This document shows, one piece after another, positions 1 to 10,636 of a DNA stretch of 64,000 bases (positions within the stretch are counted from its first letter, which is position 1; each line of letters starts with the position of its first letter). Source of the stretch: Alteromonas naphthalenivorans (lineage in GTDB: Bacteria > Pseudomonadota > Gammaproteobacteria > Enterobacterales > Alteromonadaceae); assembly GCF_000213655.1 (NCBI RefSeq), contig NC_015554.1, positions 2,356,001-2,420,000 on the forward strand, given 5' to 3'. The position numbers were made by a program, and so were the translations under genes. The notes under the pieces were generated by a model, which worked only from the letters and a program-made list of their open reading frames with translations, did no database searches and was not told the origin of the DNA.

Positions 1-491
1 CGAGCATCTAACTCTTCTTTTACCGAAGCGCTTACGCAAATAATTCGTGAAGCAAACAGAACAGTAAACAACTCCCCTATTTTCAATATTAGCTTGGCGT
101 ACCATTTCCATTTAGGCCGTTTATAGTCAGGTGAATGATGTGTAACTACGGTTTTAAACCCTAATAGCCGCGAGAACAAACTAAAGAAGCCAGGACCTAT
201 TCCATGAAGGTGCATAATTTTAGGATGTATGAAGATACGGGCGTAACACAAAGCGACAAACGTATGAAAAAAAGTTTCAAACCCGGAAATTTTAAGCGCC
301 TTTATTACTTTTATATCAACTTTTTCGTATTGGTAACTTTCTTGCTGCTTATAAGGCAACCTAGTAATTATTGTTATTTTATATGAAGGGCTCTCTTTGC
401 GTATCAAGGGATACAGCTTTTGACAAATTGTTTCAACACCGCCGACAAAGTTGGGCACCCCTCTTGTGCCAACAACACACACATGTGACAT
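1..491 (-). CDS. GT4 glycosyltransferase, N-terminal part (cut by window edge)
   Basis: Reading the minus strand from an ATG at 491 gives about 163 residues open to the window edge, so the 3' end is missing. The start MSHVCVVGTRGVPNFVGG is the glycine-rich nucleotide-sugar loop of GT4 enzymes. Later come HLHGIGPGF and THHSPDYKRPKW, matching block for block the GT4 protein at 18414-19520 (GLRGIPNIMGG, HIHAIGPAL, THHGADYDRQKW). An AAAGGA ribosome site precedes the ATG. The gene probably belongs to the same EPS locus and transfers a sugar onto the lipid-linked repeat on the cytoplasmic face; the donor sugar cannot be told. The call is firm for the family and open for the substrate. Confidence 0.88.
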   Translation of the reverse strand, partial: MSHVCVVGTRGVPNFVGGVETICQKLYPLIRKESPSYKITIITRLPYKQQESYQYEKVDIKVIKALKISGFETFFHTFVALCYARIFIHPKIMHLHGIGPGFFSLFSRLLGFKTVVTHHSPDYKRPKWKWYAKLILKIGELFTVLFASRIICVSASVKEELDA

Positions 492-763
492 CAATCCTTT
501 CCCTATTAGCCTACGTTACCCGAGTTTTCCCTAAGTTTAGTATGAACTGGATTCGGATACACAAAATAATTGCACACCACACTGAATAAAATAACGAAAT
601 AGTTATATAAGTCCGTAATTAGTACTTTTTTTGTTCCGACTAATCGCTTGTGGAGTTTAAAACGTATTATCATATAATTTAAAACTCCGAGTGATTCAAA
701 ATCTTGATAACACAAGATTTCTGATATATTTAAAATACAACTTATAGATGACGGAGGGCAATA

Positions 764-1832
764 GTGGTAGGTAGAGATTCACGGATAGATTTTATTAGGG
801 GTTATGCAATGATTACTATCTGCGTCAACCATGTAACTTGGTTGTTAGAAAAAGCGGGATACAATGAATCTCGATTCCCTACTTTAACACATTATGGATA
901 CTCTTCAGCAGCTGAAATTTTTATTTTCATGTCTGGTTGCATGGTAGGTATGGTTTACTTGAATAAACCAAAAGTTAACAAAAAACTATGCAGTAGAGCC
1001 ATCTATTTATATTTATCTAATATTGGTTTGTTTACGTTACTAGCAATTATTGGAATGTTTTTTTCCTTAAATCTTCTCTCTGAGCAGACTCAATTAATTA
1101 CTTTATACGCACATCCAGTAGATAGTCTTAAGAACTTTTTGACATTAAAGTACTGCCCCTTATTTACAGAATTACTATATCTATATTTTTTACTACTATT
1201 AATGTCTATACCATTCACGTATATCTTATAAAAGCACCCTTTTATTTATCACTTTATCTCTAGCTCTATATTTTCTTTCCCAGCTTTTTCCCAATATAAA
1301 ATTGGTCAATATTTCCTCACCCGATGAAATGTGGAGCTTTAATATATTTTCTTACCAGTTTTTATTTATGCTAGGAACTTTATTTGGCCACAAATCCGGT
1401 TTCAAGCAATTATTTTCTATAGTAACGAAAAACAAAATAAACATCGCAGTACCTTTTATACTTTTGATTATAGGATATTTCATACAGCGGCACGATCTAT
1501 TGTCGATTAGTGGGACTTGGCTTGTTGATAAAGGAGGGTTGGGTCCTATCAGGATTATGCATTTTTTCATAGTACTAACGTGCCTTATGAGCGGATTGCA
1601 CCTAACTAAAAAGTTTTCAAATACTCCATTGTTCAAATTGATAGAAACAATTGGCCGTCAGTCTCTCTCCTCATTCATTACAAGTGTAGTATGTGCATAT
1701 GTGAGCCTGGGAATATGGATTAAAACTTCTCAACCCACTACTTTATATTTACCACTAGTTCTATCATCGTTGATAATAATGCTAGTTGTGGCTGTGATAA
1801 TAGATCGTAAAAATATGATTAAAAAATCATAA
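764..1832 (+). pseudogene. OpgC-type membrane acyltransferase, frameshifted
   Basis: Two reading frames together make one protein. The first (764-1231) begins at a GTG behind a GGAGGG site and reads RDSRIDFIRGYAMITICVNH, typical of the OpgC/acyltransferase-3-like family. It stops at 1229-1231. The second frame is open from 1203 through 1832 and continues with membrane segments and the family C-terminal half. Switching frame near the A run at about 1230 restores a product of roughly 355 residues, close to the usual OpgC length. The protein would be a multi-span inner-membrane enzyme that adds acyl (often succinyl or acetyl) groups to glycans, plausibly to this EPS. It is either a recent pseudogene or a one-base sequencing error in an A run. 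Confidence 0.75.
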
Positions 1833-2372
1833 GCAGCTTCATTATTCATTTATATATTTGCTTAGATCGCATGTAATCATATCAAGAAATTTAGGTCACC
1901 TTCTTCGTAGGATATAATTGGCTTAGCCAAAATAACGAATAGAGCACTATGTAACTACGAACCTAGCTCCGAAGTGCGGCAGCATCTAAATTAGTTAAAA
2001 AGTTCTGCTCATGTCGGCTGCCCTTTCCGCGAGTAGTTTATGTATAAGATACACCTTACCGCTATTCAATTTTTGCTGTACGTAGTCATAAATCCACTCA
2101 CGACTGTCTGGTATCATAATCTATGAAAGAAGTTTGAAAACAATAGCACTACTGCCTATCAATTCAAAACGTGTTCATTTAGTTGGATATCTGGTGGGAG
2201 ATGAAACACAATTTCATATAGATGGTAGGCTCAAAGTCAATATCAGAATAGTCGAAGATACGCCCAACAGTAAGCATTAGTTGTTGAAGTTATCTTTATT
2301 TAGGATATCGTTTCGTTACTTAGCTTTTAGATCCAACTACGTTAGTTTTTTTCATTTTAAACAGCTTCAATC
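1833..2372. other. Non-coding stretch with possible gene remnants
   Basis: No convincing gene. Two short open frames are visible: 1995-2117 on the minus strand (40 residues, MIPDSREWIYDYVQQ...) and 2134-2280 on the plus strand (48 residues from a TTG, with an AAAGAAG upstream). Neither matches a family I recognise. They may be decayed remains of genes lost from the variable part of the EPS locus. The promoter of the GDP-mannose gene should lie near the right end. Confidence 0.3.
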
Positions 2373-3794
2373 ATGGGAAATAGTAATATGAAACCAGTAA
2401 TACTCGCTGGCGGCAGCGGAAGCCGTTTATGGCCAAAATCACGCGCAGCGCTTCCTAAGCAATTTCTATCATTAACGTCAGAAAATACAATGCTCCAAGA
2501 TACTGTTTCACGGTTAGCCGGCATTAATACTCAGCGCGCAATTTTTATATGTAACGAGGCACATAGATTTCTTGTCGCTGAACAGCTAAGACAAAAAAAC
2601 ATTGACCATTCAGGGATTTTACTAGAACCCGTTGGGCGAAATACTGCACCGGCAATAGCACTCGCAGCGCTTCATGCTACGCTGAGTGGAGAAGACCCCG
2701 TACTATTGGTTTTGGCGGCAGACCACTTAATAACCGATGAGCCCGCATTTCATGAAGCAGTAGTAAAGGCCAATTCTTTAGCTGAAAAAGGTCACTTAGT
2801 TACATTTGGAATAGTGCCTACACAGCCTCATACAGGCTATGGATATATAAAAGCAGGAGAGAGTCTAAATGAAGGTTTTAAAGTTGAAAAATTTGTGGAA
2901 AAACCGAGTTTAAAAACTGCTGAGACATATTTAAGTTCAGGAAAATACTTATGGAATAGCGGTATGTTTATGTTTAGGGCAAGTCGTTATTTAGAAGAGT
3001 TGGAAAAATATAGCCCAGAAATACTTAACGCTTGCAAACAAGCTATCGCGACAGAAAGCCCAGATTTAGATTTTATCCGCGTTGATAAAGATATATTTAG
3101 CAAGTGCAAAGATGATTCTATCGATTATGCAGTGATGGAAAATACTGATAGTGCAGCGATGGTAACTTTAGATGCTGGGTGGTCTGATGTTGGAAGTTGG
3201 TCATCAATTTGGGATGTAGCAGAGAAAGATGATAGTGGCAATGCAACCGTTGGCGATGTTATTTTAGAAAATACTAAAGGTAGTTATGTAAATGCTGAAC
3301 AACGTCTTGTTTCAGTAATAGGTTTAGACAATGTGATTGTGGTTGAAACAAAAGACGCAGTAATGGTTGCGCACAAGGACGATACACAAAGTATAAAGAC
3401 AGTGGTCGATAAATTAAAAGCCGATGAACGCCCAGAGTTTCAGTTTCATCGAGAAGTTTTTCGTCCATGGGGAAGTTATGATTCAATTGATAATGGCGCT
3501 CGCTTTCAAGTTAAACGAATCACAGTTAAACCTGGCGAAAAGCTATCTGTTCAAATGCATCATCATCGAGCTGAGCATTGGATTGTAGTATCTGGTACGG
3601 CAAACGTTACTATTAATGATAATACACAACTAGTTAGTGAGAACCAATCAGTTTATATACCTATTGGATCTGTTCATGCGTTAGAAAATCCTGGGAAAAT
3701 TCCATTAGAACTCATTGAGGTTCAGTCTGGCGCATACCTTGGTGAAGACGACATAGTTAGATTTTCAGACAGATATGGACGAGCCCCTAAATAG
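2373..3794 (+). CDS. manC: Mannose-1-phosphate guanylyltransferase / mannose-6-phosphate isomerase
   Basis: This 473-residue bifunctional enzyme makes GDP-mannose from mannose-1-phosphate and GTP and interconverts fructose-6-phosphate and mannose-6-phosphate. The N-terminal two thirds is a nucleotidyltransferase with the [14 protein letters not shown] signature and a FVEKP motif. The last 120 residues form the type II mannose isomerase cupin, with the metal-binding HHHRAEHW stretch. Length fits ManC/AlgA/CpsB. A second ATG at 2388 has a better placed GGGAA in front of it, so the true start may be five codons later. The gene supplies the mannose (or fucose/rhamnose-type) donor for the surrounding EPS glycosyltransferases. 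No phosphomannomutase is in the window. Confidence 0.95.
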   Translation: MGNSNMKPVILAGGSGSRLWPKSRAALPKQFLSLTSENTMLQDTVSRLAGINTQRAIFICNEAHRFLVAEQLRQKNIDHSGILLEPVGRNTAPAIALAALHATLSGEDPVLLVLAADHLITDEPAFHEAVVKANSLAEKGHLVTFGIVPTQPHTGYGYIKAGESLNEGFKVEKFVEKPSLKTAETYLSSGKYLWNSGMFMFRASRYLEELEKYSPEILNACKQAIATESPDLDFIRVDKDIFSKCKDDSIDYAVMENTDSAAMVTLDAGWSDVGSWSSIWDVAEKDDSGNATVGDVILENTKGSYVNAEQRLVSVIGLDNVIVVETKDAVMVAHKDDTQSIKTVVDKLKADERPEFQFHREVFRPWGSYDSIDNGARFQVKRITVKPGEKLSVQMHHHRAEHWIVVSGTANVTINDNTQLVSENQSVYIPIGSVHALENPGKIPLELIEVQSGAYLGEDDIVRFSDRYGRAPK

Positions 3795-3880
3795 GTTTAC
3801 TTTGTACGGTAAAGATCTTATTACCTTAAAAGCACTTATAAAATAGTGATTGCTAGCCATTTATAATATCAATCTAAGCA

Positions 3881-3911
3881 GTTGTACTGGCTTTAAAAGG
3901 CCAAGTACAAC
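3881..3911. terminator. Hairpin downstream of manC
   Basis: An inverted repeat GTTGTACT ... AGTACAAC, extended by GGC/GCC with one bulged A, forms a strong stem about 90 bp after the manC stop. It has no clear T run, so it may end transcription weakly or stabilise the manC message. Confidence 0.4.
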
Positions 3912-4075
3912 TACGAGTTCATGATTTATCTGTAAAAAATTTATTGTTCCAATCGGCACCTTGTACTCTGCGGGGCTTAAAACTAAGCTTTAATATTCAT
4001 CTCGGCGATAAGTATTAATTTCATTCCAGTCGCTTTTTGTAATTATTTTTCGTTTACTAGCCAAAGGAATTTCTC

Positions 4076-6619
4076 ATGGAACTTCGCAAAGTTAAATCTT
4101 GCTATTCAAACACGCTATTTTCAACCTTCATTGTTCTACTCCTCGCGTCATGTTCCGTCATCAATCTACCAAATAAAATGGACATTAGTAATAGTCAACC
4201 AGGAGCTTTAATACAAGATGAATTGGCAGGTCACGCCAAATTAGATAATAGTGAACTAAAAAAATTTCTTCTGTCAATTGATGCTGGAAAGAAAACGCGA
4301 GCTCTAGTGCGTGGTAACACTGACACTATCATTCGGCTTTATCGCTTAAATTCACTAGCGATAGTTAGTGAAAAAAACTTCCAAGGTTCGTTATTGGCCG
4401 AAAGCTTAAGTGGCTCGGAAGATAAAGCTAATGCAATAACAACACTCATTTCATTATTTCCTATAGATGCTTACAGAATTTTAACTTATGTCGAGCAAAA
4501 CAGAATAATTGATACGTCAGACATTTTAGCGATTGCTGTAAAGAAAAAATTAGACCCATCAATTATATTAAATGCGGCGGCATCCGGCATGGAAAATTCT
4601 GCAACCCCTTTGATTCATTCTGCGGGACTAGTCATATACGGTCAAAATGAAGAAAACCAAAGTGAGGTTAAATATAGAATAAAAGGTAGTAGCAAATGGC
4701 TACCTGCACTTGCGCTTAGTTGGGATCCAATTTATGGGGCACTGTCTGGTAGTATTGTTCATTTAGACCCTAACACCAACTATGAAGTAGAAGTTCTGGT
4801 TACCGATTATGAATCGAACACGAAGTCATACTCTTTCCAATTTACTACTCAACCAGATTCCCCACCAATTGACTCTGAAAAAATTTATTATTTATCAGAA
4901 ATATATAATGGCGGCCAACTGGACCTCGAAGCACTAAATATCTATGGTAGTGAAGATGGTTACGCAAAAGTTATAGGTGATGGTGAAACTATAATTGCGA
5001 ATGAGGACGACTTATCGGCAGTTAATATTGGAAGCCAGAGTTATATCATACTTGAAAACCTCACAATTGAAAGCGGGGTAAGATACGGAATTTTCGCAAA
5101 AAATACGCATCACATATGGATTAAAGGTTGTAATATTTCCAAATACGGACGAGAAGCAACTATTGTTAAAAATGGTAAAGCTTACTCTTCAGAAACTAGT
5201 ACCTCACCTATTAATTATGATTCAGGGATATATCTAGAAAAGACTGGAGTATCTGTTATAGAAGAGTGTGAAATACACAGCCCCAACGGTAAAGCAAACC
5301 ATTGGGGCTATGGACACCCTAATGGTCCAAACGCTTTGCAGGTTTACGCATATCATCCGGAAGAACAGTTCCGTGGACAAATGATTGTAAGAAATAATAA
5401 ATTTTATGGATCGGACCTACACAGATTCAACGACGTTATAGAAGGAAGAAAAAACACTTGGAGAAATGGCGGATTTGTACGGGATTCCGCTATTTATGGA
5501 AATTATCTTGCTTATGCTAATGATGACCTTATCGAGATTGATGGAGGCCAACGCAACGTATTGGTTTACGAAAACGAACTGACCCAAGGATATGTTGGAA
5601 TAAGTGTCGCCCCTAACATGCTTGGACCGAGTTATTTATTCCATAACTATATTCACGATTTAGGCGACGAGCGGGGAAAAGAATGGACAGCTATAAAAGC
5701 TGGGGGCTTGTTAGCAAAACCTGGTGGGAAAACATATATCTTAGAAAACTACATTGTTACAAATCGGAACGGTATTGCGGCATCAAATGTTAACAATGAC
5801 AATAGCTTTTGGTTAGAAGTAAGAAATAATATCATTATCAATCGCAACAAAAGTAATATGGTTGGACTGGGTATTTATGATAAACAGAAATACTTCTTAT
5901 CGAATTTTTATAACAATGTAATTTATAATATTCAAGCAGAAGCACCTTATATTGAAGTGGCGCATGACAGTATTAAAGAACATTTTTTAACATATGATAG
6001 TCAGTTTGTCGGCTCATTAAATAATGAGCCAAACGTTGAATTACCTATCTTTTCTGAAGATTCTATTTATAATTTTACGCGCTCAATAGAAAACGTCGAG
6101 ACACCAAAAAATGAACTTATCGTAAACTTTTTTGATTACCCAGTAACACCATTTGCTACCCAAACTAAATACGGCACGGTAATAATCAACGATAAAGATA
6201 CCTTATCTTTGTCAGGAAATGGTTGGTATAAAATACCTGTGGACTATGAAATTACTAAAGATACTGTATTAAGCCTAAATTATATTGCCGAAGGCAGGAT
6301 AGAGATTGGGGGGGTCGCCTTCGAAACCGATAACAAAGTGACAGCTTCGAGAGTATTTAAATTTATTGGAGTACAGCCCTACGGACACAATTTGACTAAT
6401 GTGACGAGAAATAAGAGAGAAACGAAGGTTAATATACCAATTGGTGAATATAATCTTGGAAATTTAAATTACATTGTATTTATATTAGACAATGATGTAA
6501 TCGAATCAAATAATAATAGCAAAATGACGTTTCACAATATTAAACTCCAAGAAAAAAACCAAAAAACTCAAAACAAGTTATATAAAGAGATGATACCTAT
6601 AGGTCAGATGGGTCTTTAG
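4076..6619 (+). CDS. Lipoprotein with right-handed beta-helix, probable polysaccharide-active enzyme
   Basis: The 847-residue product begins with a lipoprotein signal whose lipobox is LLASC (Cys 26). Residues around 200-260 resemble a fibronectin III-like domain (YEVEVLVTDYES...FTTQP). Residues about 270-620 show repeated short strands with conserved Asn/Gly turns (IWIKGCNISKYG, MIVRNNKFYGSD, LEVRNNIIINRN), the pattern of parallel beta-helix pectate-lyase-like or epimerase folds. A further beta-rich region follows. A periplasmic or outer-membrane lyase, epimerase or glycan-binding role in EPS processing is likely, but catalytic residues cannot be assigned by eye. It stands alone between manC and a GT2 gene, with long AT-rich flanks. 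Confidence 0.65.
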   Translation: MELRKVKSCYSNTLFSTFIVLLLASCSVINLPNKMDISNSQPGALIQDELAGHAKLDNSELKKFLLSIDAGKKTRALVRGNTDTIIRLYRLNSLAIVSEKNFQGSLLAESLSGSEDKANAITTLISLFPIDAYRILTYVEQNRIIDTSDILAIAVKKKLDPSIILNAAASGMENSATPLIHSAGLVIYGQNEENQSEVKYRIKGSSKWLPALALSWDPIYGALSGSIVHLDPNTNYEVEVLVTDYESNTKSYSFQFTTQPDSPPIDSEKIYYLSEIYNGGQLDLEALNIYGSEDGYAKVIGDGETIIANEDDLSAVNIGSQSYIILENLTIESGVRYGIFAKNTHHIWIKGCNISKYGREATIVKNGKAYSSETSTSPINYDSGIYLEKTGVSVIEECEIHSPNGKANHWGYGHPNGPNALQVYAYHPEEQFRGQMIVRNNKFYGSDLHRFNDVIEGRKNTWRNGGFVRDSAIYGNYLAYANDDLIEIDGGQRNVLVYENELTQGYVGISVAPNMLGPSYLFHNYIHDLGDERGKEWTAIKAGGLLAKPGGKTYILENYIVTNRNGIAASNVNNDNSFWLEVRNNIIINRNKSNMVGLGIYDKQKYFLSNFYNNVIYNIQAEAPYIEVAHDSIKEHFLTYDSQFVGSLNNEPNVELPIFSEDSIYNFTRSIENVETPKNELIVNFFDYPVTPFATQTKYGTVIINDKDTLSLSGNGWYKIPVDYEITKDTVLSLNYIAEGRIEIGGVAFETDNKVTASRVFKFIGVQPYGHNLTNVTRNKRETKVNIPIGEYNLGNLNYIVFILDNDVIESNNNSKMTFHNIKLQEKNQKTQNKLYKEMIPIGQMGL

Positions 6620-6984
6620 TCAGAACAACCTTTTAACAAGAAAGTTAAATAAGAAATGCAAAAATGAATAAAATTTCATTGTTAATAAATTTCAATTAAA
6701 TCATTCGTGACAGGCATATTAAAAAAGATTAAATACTAATTTTAAATATAGAAAAAATAACTTAAGAGTATTTTTATAGATTATATACCGACAAAACTTC
6801 AGAAATAAAATATTTCATTTAAATCAGTTGAAAACTTTACATACTATCTTAGTAAAGTATTATATTACTAATCTGAAGGTCTTGTATATTTTCTAATGGG
6901 ACATTGGCGGTCACTATAATTCACATTTAATTTTGACTTGACAAAAAAATTAAGTTTAAGCACATTTTAAGTATAGGAGCAAAA
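6620..6984. other. AT-rich intergenic region
   Basis: This 365-bp stretch is very AT-rich and holds no credible open frame. A TTGACTTGACA element at about 6934-6944 could act as a -35 box for the GT2 gene, but no well spaced -10 is evident. A GGAG ribosome site precedes the ATG at 6985. Confidence 0.35.
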
Positions 6985-7923
6985 ATGAACCCAACACCTC
7001 CGCTAATCTCTATTGTAATCCCAGTCTACAACGCAGAGCGTTTTATTGAAAAAGCCATTGAAAGTATCTGCAACCAATCTTATAAAAATATAGAAATTAT
7101 TGTCATTGATGATGGCTCTATTGATGAGTCATTACAGATAATAAAATCGATCAGGGACGACAGAATAAGAATTATTTCTAGAGAAAATAGAGGGCTCATA
7201 GCATCTTTGAATGAAGGAATTAATTTGAGCCGAGGATCATATATCGCAAGGATGGATGCAGATGATATCTCCTCCCCTATTAGAATTGAACAACAAGTAA
7301 AGTATTTTGAACATCATATCGATTGTGGTGTTTTGTTTACTGGTCTCGAATATATTGACGAAAATGGTAATATAATCCGAAAAAAAGTTTCTGACAAAAC
7401 AAGGGAAATAGAACCTGTGGAGTTTCTGTTCGGCTGCCCTTTGTGCCACCCAACAGCGATGTTTAACATGAATAAGCTGACCAAAGATGATTTAATTTAT
7501 GACCCCAAATTTGATAAAGTTGAAGATTTTGAGCTATGGACTCGTCTTTCGAAAACGACTGGTATTAGTCTACTAAATGAAGTTCTATTTCAGTATCGAA
7601 TTCACTCAGAAAGTATTACTTCAAAAAATAGAAAAAACCAAAGAGAAAGTGCAGTCGAAGCTATTTATAAGAACCTGTGTGATGTAAAAAATAAGAAAAT
7701 AAAAAATAAACTGCGGTTAATCTATAATAACCATCAGGATCAGGGTGGTATTTTTAAAACTGGCTGGGTACTCATATTACTATTCTTTAAACTTAAAGGC
7801 ATTAATATTAAATTTTCTCGATTCGTATATGCGCAAAAAAGCTATGGAATCTTAAAGAGAAAACTAAAGCTATCGCCAGTAAAAAGTTTAAGATCTGATT
7901 TAAATTCGAGCAGTAGTAAATAA
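6985..7923 (+). CDS. GT2 family glycosyltransferase
   Basis: The 312-residue protein has a classic GT-A fold start (ISIVIPVYNAERF), the IDDGS nucleotide loop at about 41-45, the metal-binding DAD at 91-93 within ARMDADD, and a probable catalytic ED in VEDFELW (about 180-181). It should transfer a nucleotide-activated sugar onto the undecaprenyl-linked repeat unit in the cytoplasm. It is followed after one base by a sulfotransferase gene, so the two are likely co-transcribed and may build and then sulfate the same residue. Sugar specificity is unknown. Base composition is AT-rich, as in the rest of this accessory block. Confidence 0.88.
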   Translation: MNPTPPLISIVIPVYNAERFIEKAIESICNQSYKNIEIIVIDDGSIDESLQIIKSIRDDRIRIISRENRGLIASLNEGINLSRGSYIARMDADDISSPIRIEQQVKYFEHHIDCGVLFTGLEYIDENGNIIRKKVSDKTREIEPVEFLFGCPLCHPTAMFNMNKLTKDDLIYDPKFDKVEDFELWTRLSKTTGISLLNEVLFQYRIHSESITSKNRKNQRESAVEAIYKNLCDVKNKKIKNKLRLIYNNHQDQGGIFKTGWVLILLFFKLKGINIKFSRFVYAQKSYGILKRKLKLSPVKSLRSDLNSSSSK

Positions 7924-7924
7924 T

Positions 7925-8881
7925 ATGTTTAATATTAGAAATTTTTATATAGAAAAAAAGAATAACTCGATTATTAAGAAATCATTAAAAAGAAAAGAAT
8001 TTTCCAACGTAATATGGCTCATTGGGGATGGCAGAAGTGGAACAACCTGGATTGCGAATCTTTTAAATTCAGACAGAAGTTATCGAGAAATGTTTGAACC
8101 ATTTCACCCGGTAAAAGTTTCGGAAGCGAAAAACTTTAGTGAAAATATGTATTTACATCCAGATGAAGAGAATAGTGAACTCCATAGCTTTATGCAAAAG
8201 ATATTTGAAGGGGCCATCACTAACTCATGGGTTGATCAAGAGCTAAAAAATCAAAAATTTTCAGGTCTATTAATCAAAGATGTTTTTGCCAATTTACATG
8301 CTAAGTGGGCCATTCAGAATTTTCCACAGGTAAAGCCGATCTTACTAATTAGAAACCCTTTGTCGGTAGCATCATCAAAGTTTGTAACTAAACGATGGAA
8401 TTGGCCAGAATATGTGCCTAATATAAATAGAAAGTTATCTGATACACACTTGTTAGGACTTGATGACGTTATAGATGGAGTTATTAGGCGAAATGACTAT
8501 ATTGAGAAGCAAGTGCTTAATTGGTGTATCATTCACAGGGTACTTAGCGAGCAATTCAGGCAAAACGAAATACACATAATTTGCTATGAAGATGCCTATT
8601 TGAACCCTGATATCTGTGTTAAAAAAGCATTGGCTTACGCAAATAAAAATCAAGACACTGAGTTATCTAGTAATATTCTTAAAGCTTCATCAAAAGTATC
8701 TTTTAAAGGTAGTTCTATAATTGAAAAGAAAGATCCACTAACTATCTGGCGGGAAAATGTTACTGATGAACAAATTTTATTAGCTGAAAACCTCCTAAAA
8801 AATTTCGGGCTTGCTAAATGGTACCCTGAATTTAAAACACCAGACACAACAGTTATAAAGAATAGCTTTCTTAAAATTTAA
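7925..8881 (+). CDS. PAPS-dependent sulfotransferase
   Basis: The 318-residue protein carries the two PAPS-binding signatures of the sulfotransferase fold: a 5'-phosphosulfate loop GDGRSGTTW at 34-42, and a 3'-phosphate site LLIRNPLSVASS with Arg 143 and Ser 150. It has no signal peptide, so it acts in the cytoplasm. The family moves a sulfuryl group from PAPS to a hydroxyl, often on sugars. It sits one base after the GT2 gene, which points to sulfation of an EPS sugar. The acceptor is not known. Confidence 0.85.
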   Translation: MFNIRNFYIEKKNNSIIKKSLKRKEFSNVIWLIGDGRSGTTWIANLLNSDRSYREMFEPFHPVKVSEAKNFSENMYLHPDEENSELHSFMQKIFEGAITNSWVDQELKNQKFSGLLIKDVFANLHAKWAIQNFPQVKPILLIRNPLSVASSKFVTKRWNWPEYVPNINRKLSDTHLLGLDDVIDGVIRRNDYIEKQVLNWCIIHRVLSEQFRQNEIHIICYEDAYLNPDICVKKALAYANKNQDTELSSNILKASSKVSFKGSSIIEKKDPLTIWRENVTDEQILLAENLLKNFGLAKWYPEFKTPDTTVIKNSFLKI

Positions 8882-8916
8882 TCAATCTTTAGATACTAGC
8901 ATTTAAATATTACTCA

Positions 8917-9026
8917 TTACTTACTGCTACCATTTTCCAATAATTCGATAGCTCTATTGTACAATTCGTTTAGATTGTATGAAATTGTATTAGGTATAAC
9001 AATACGATCGTTTTCTTTAGTTTTAA
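8917..9026 (-). pseudogene. 3' end of sulfotransferase gene cut off by IS66
   Basis: On the minus strand, 9018 down to 8917 encodes 33 residues (KENDRIVIPNTISY...ENGSSK) and a TAA stop. Removing the IS66 element and one copy of the 8-bp target duplication joins this in frame to ...KLGKIVKT at 11382, the truncated sulfotransferase. It is therefore the displaced C-terminus of that gene and is no longer translated with it. Confidence 0.88.
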
Positions 9027-9047
9027 GTAAGCGTCCGATAATTCCAC

Positions 9048-10550
9048 CTAGCGCTTAGCAAACTGCCATGGTAGCAGTTGCTCGATATTGACGTCGGGCT
9101 GGCTGAGTTCATCAAGGCAAGTCATCACATACTCGAATACGTTCAGGTCGTTGGCTTTAGCCGTTTCGATGATGCTGTAGAGAACAGCGCTGGCGTTGGC
9201 GCCCGTGGCCGTTTGGCTAAACAGCCAGTTTTTTCTACCTATGACGAACGGCTTTATCCCGCGCTCAGCGCGATTATTATCGATACTCAATAACCCGCCG
9301 AGTGTATAGCGTTCCAGCTTTTTCCATTGGTTTAAGCAGTATTGTATCGCTTCGCCCAACTTGGTTTTGGGTAACACTTGTTGAGCCGATTTCATTAGCC
9401 ACATATGAAGCTGGCTCAGTAACGGCACACTTTTTTCTTGTCTTGTAATATATCGCACCTCTACCGTTTTATCTTTTAGCTGGGTTTCTAGGCGGTAGAG
9501 TTTTTGGATGTGATTGAGTGCCCAATCCGCTTTGCCACTGCCTTTCTTACCTGCGCCTTTTTTGGCTTCCATGAACTTACGGCGTGCATGTGCCCAGCAA
9601 CCAATGAGTATGGCTTGCGTTTGCTCGTAGCCTTGATAGCCATCCACTTGTAAGTAGCCGCTGTAACCTTTAAGGAAGTCTACGGCGCATTGCCCAGCGC
9701 GACTATTGTGATAGTCGTACAGCACGATATTAGGTATCTCTGTCCCCGAGATATTACCGGTAGGTGAGTCAGCGCCACTGGCGTACAACCACATGTAGCT
9801 ATTCACTTTCTCAGATTCAACGACCTTCAGCGTGGTTTCATCCGCCGCGATAACCGGTTGTTTCAGGATATGTTGATGGAGCTGGTCATAAAGCGGTTTA
9901 AATAGCTCAGCGCAGCGGATTATCCAGTCAGCCATGGTTTTACGACTTAATTCGATACCATGCTGTTTGAACATAGACTCTTGTCGATACAGCGGTAACC
10001 CATACTGATATTTGCTGGTAATGATTTGGCTTAATAAACTTGGGGTCGCATAACCTTTAGGGATAACGCTGTGAGGTACAGGCGCTTGTTTTACTGTGTT
10101 GCTAATACCGTCTTTCTCACAGGTACGACACGCATATTTAGGGCGAACATGCTCAATCACTTTGACCTGAGCAGGAATAAACTGAAGCTTTTCTGACTTA
10201 TCTTCACCAATGCGATGTAGCTCACCTGCACAACAGCCACAGACTTTTCTTCGTCGCTAATATCGTGAACGATAACCTCACGAGGTAGGCCTTTGGGTAA
10301 CGGTTTACGTGTGGGCTTTTTTACGCGTGTAGCTTATGGCTTCTTCTTGCGTATCTGATTCAACAGCAAGCGCTTCCGCTTCATTAAACAACTCACCTTG
10401 CCCAGGATGACCTTCGGCGCTTTGACCGAACTGTTTATGCTGGGAAATACGAAACTGCTCCTCAAGATATTGATAGCGAGACATCACCTGCGACAACACC
10501 TTTTTCAATGTTGCTGGGTCATCAGGTAAGCTTTCGATATCAATATTCAT
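9048..10550 (-). pseudogene. tnpC: IS66 TnpC transposase, two frameshifts
   Basis: The N-terminal frame (10550-10305) gives 81 residues with a coiled-coil-like start (SRYQYLEEQFRISQHKQFG). The C-terminal frame (10160-9048) gives 370 residues of the DDE transposase and the IS66 C-terminal domain (YSIIETAKANDLNVFEYV). The zinc-finger part (VCGCCAGELHRIGEDKSEKL) can be read between them only by shifting frame twice: +1 at the A6 run near 10317 and -1 in GAAGAAAAG near 10235. The two shifts cancel, so both ends share a frame. A full TnpC would be about 500 residues, normal for IS66. The shifts are probably inactivating homopolymer indels; sequencing error is possible. Confidence 0.85.
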
Positions 10551-10636
10551 GGTCTTATTATAATGTAATAATGCATTGATTTACCGACATTATTAAGACG
10601 ATTTCGTGATCGTTAATCGCTACTTATGATCACAGG

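Noticed and set aside
204..589. Two plus-strand open frames at the left edge
   Set aside because: They are antisense to the clear GT4 coding frame on the minus strand.
506..715. Minus-strand open frame upstream of the partial GT4 gene
   Set aside because: AT-rich, no ribosome site, no family resemblance; the region is the divergent promoter between the GT4 and acyltransferase genes.
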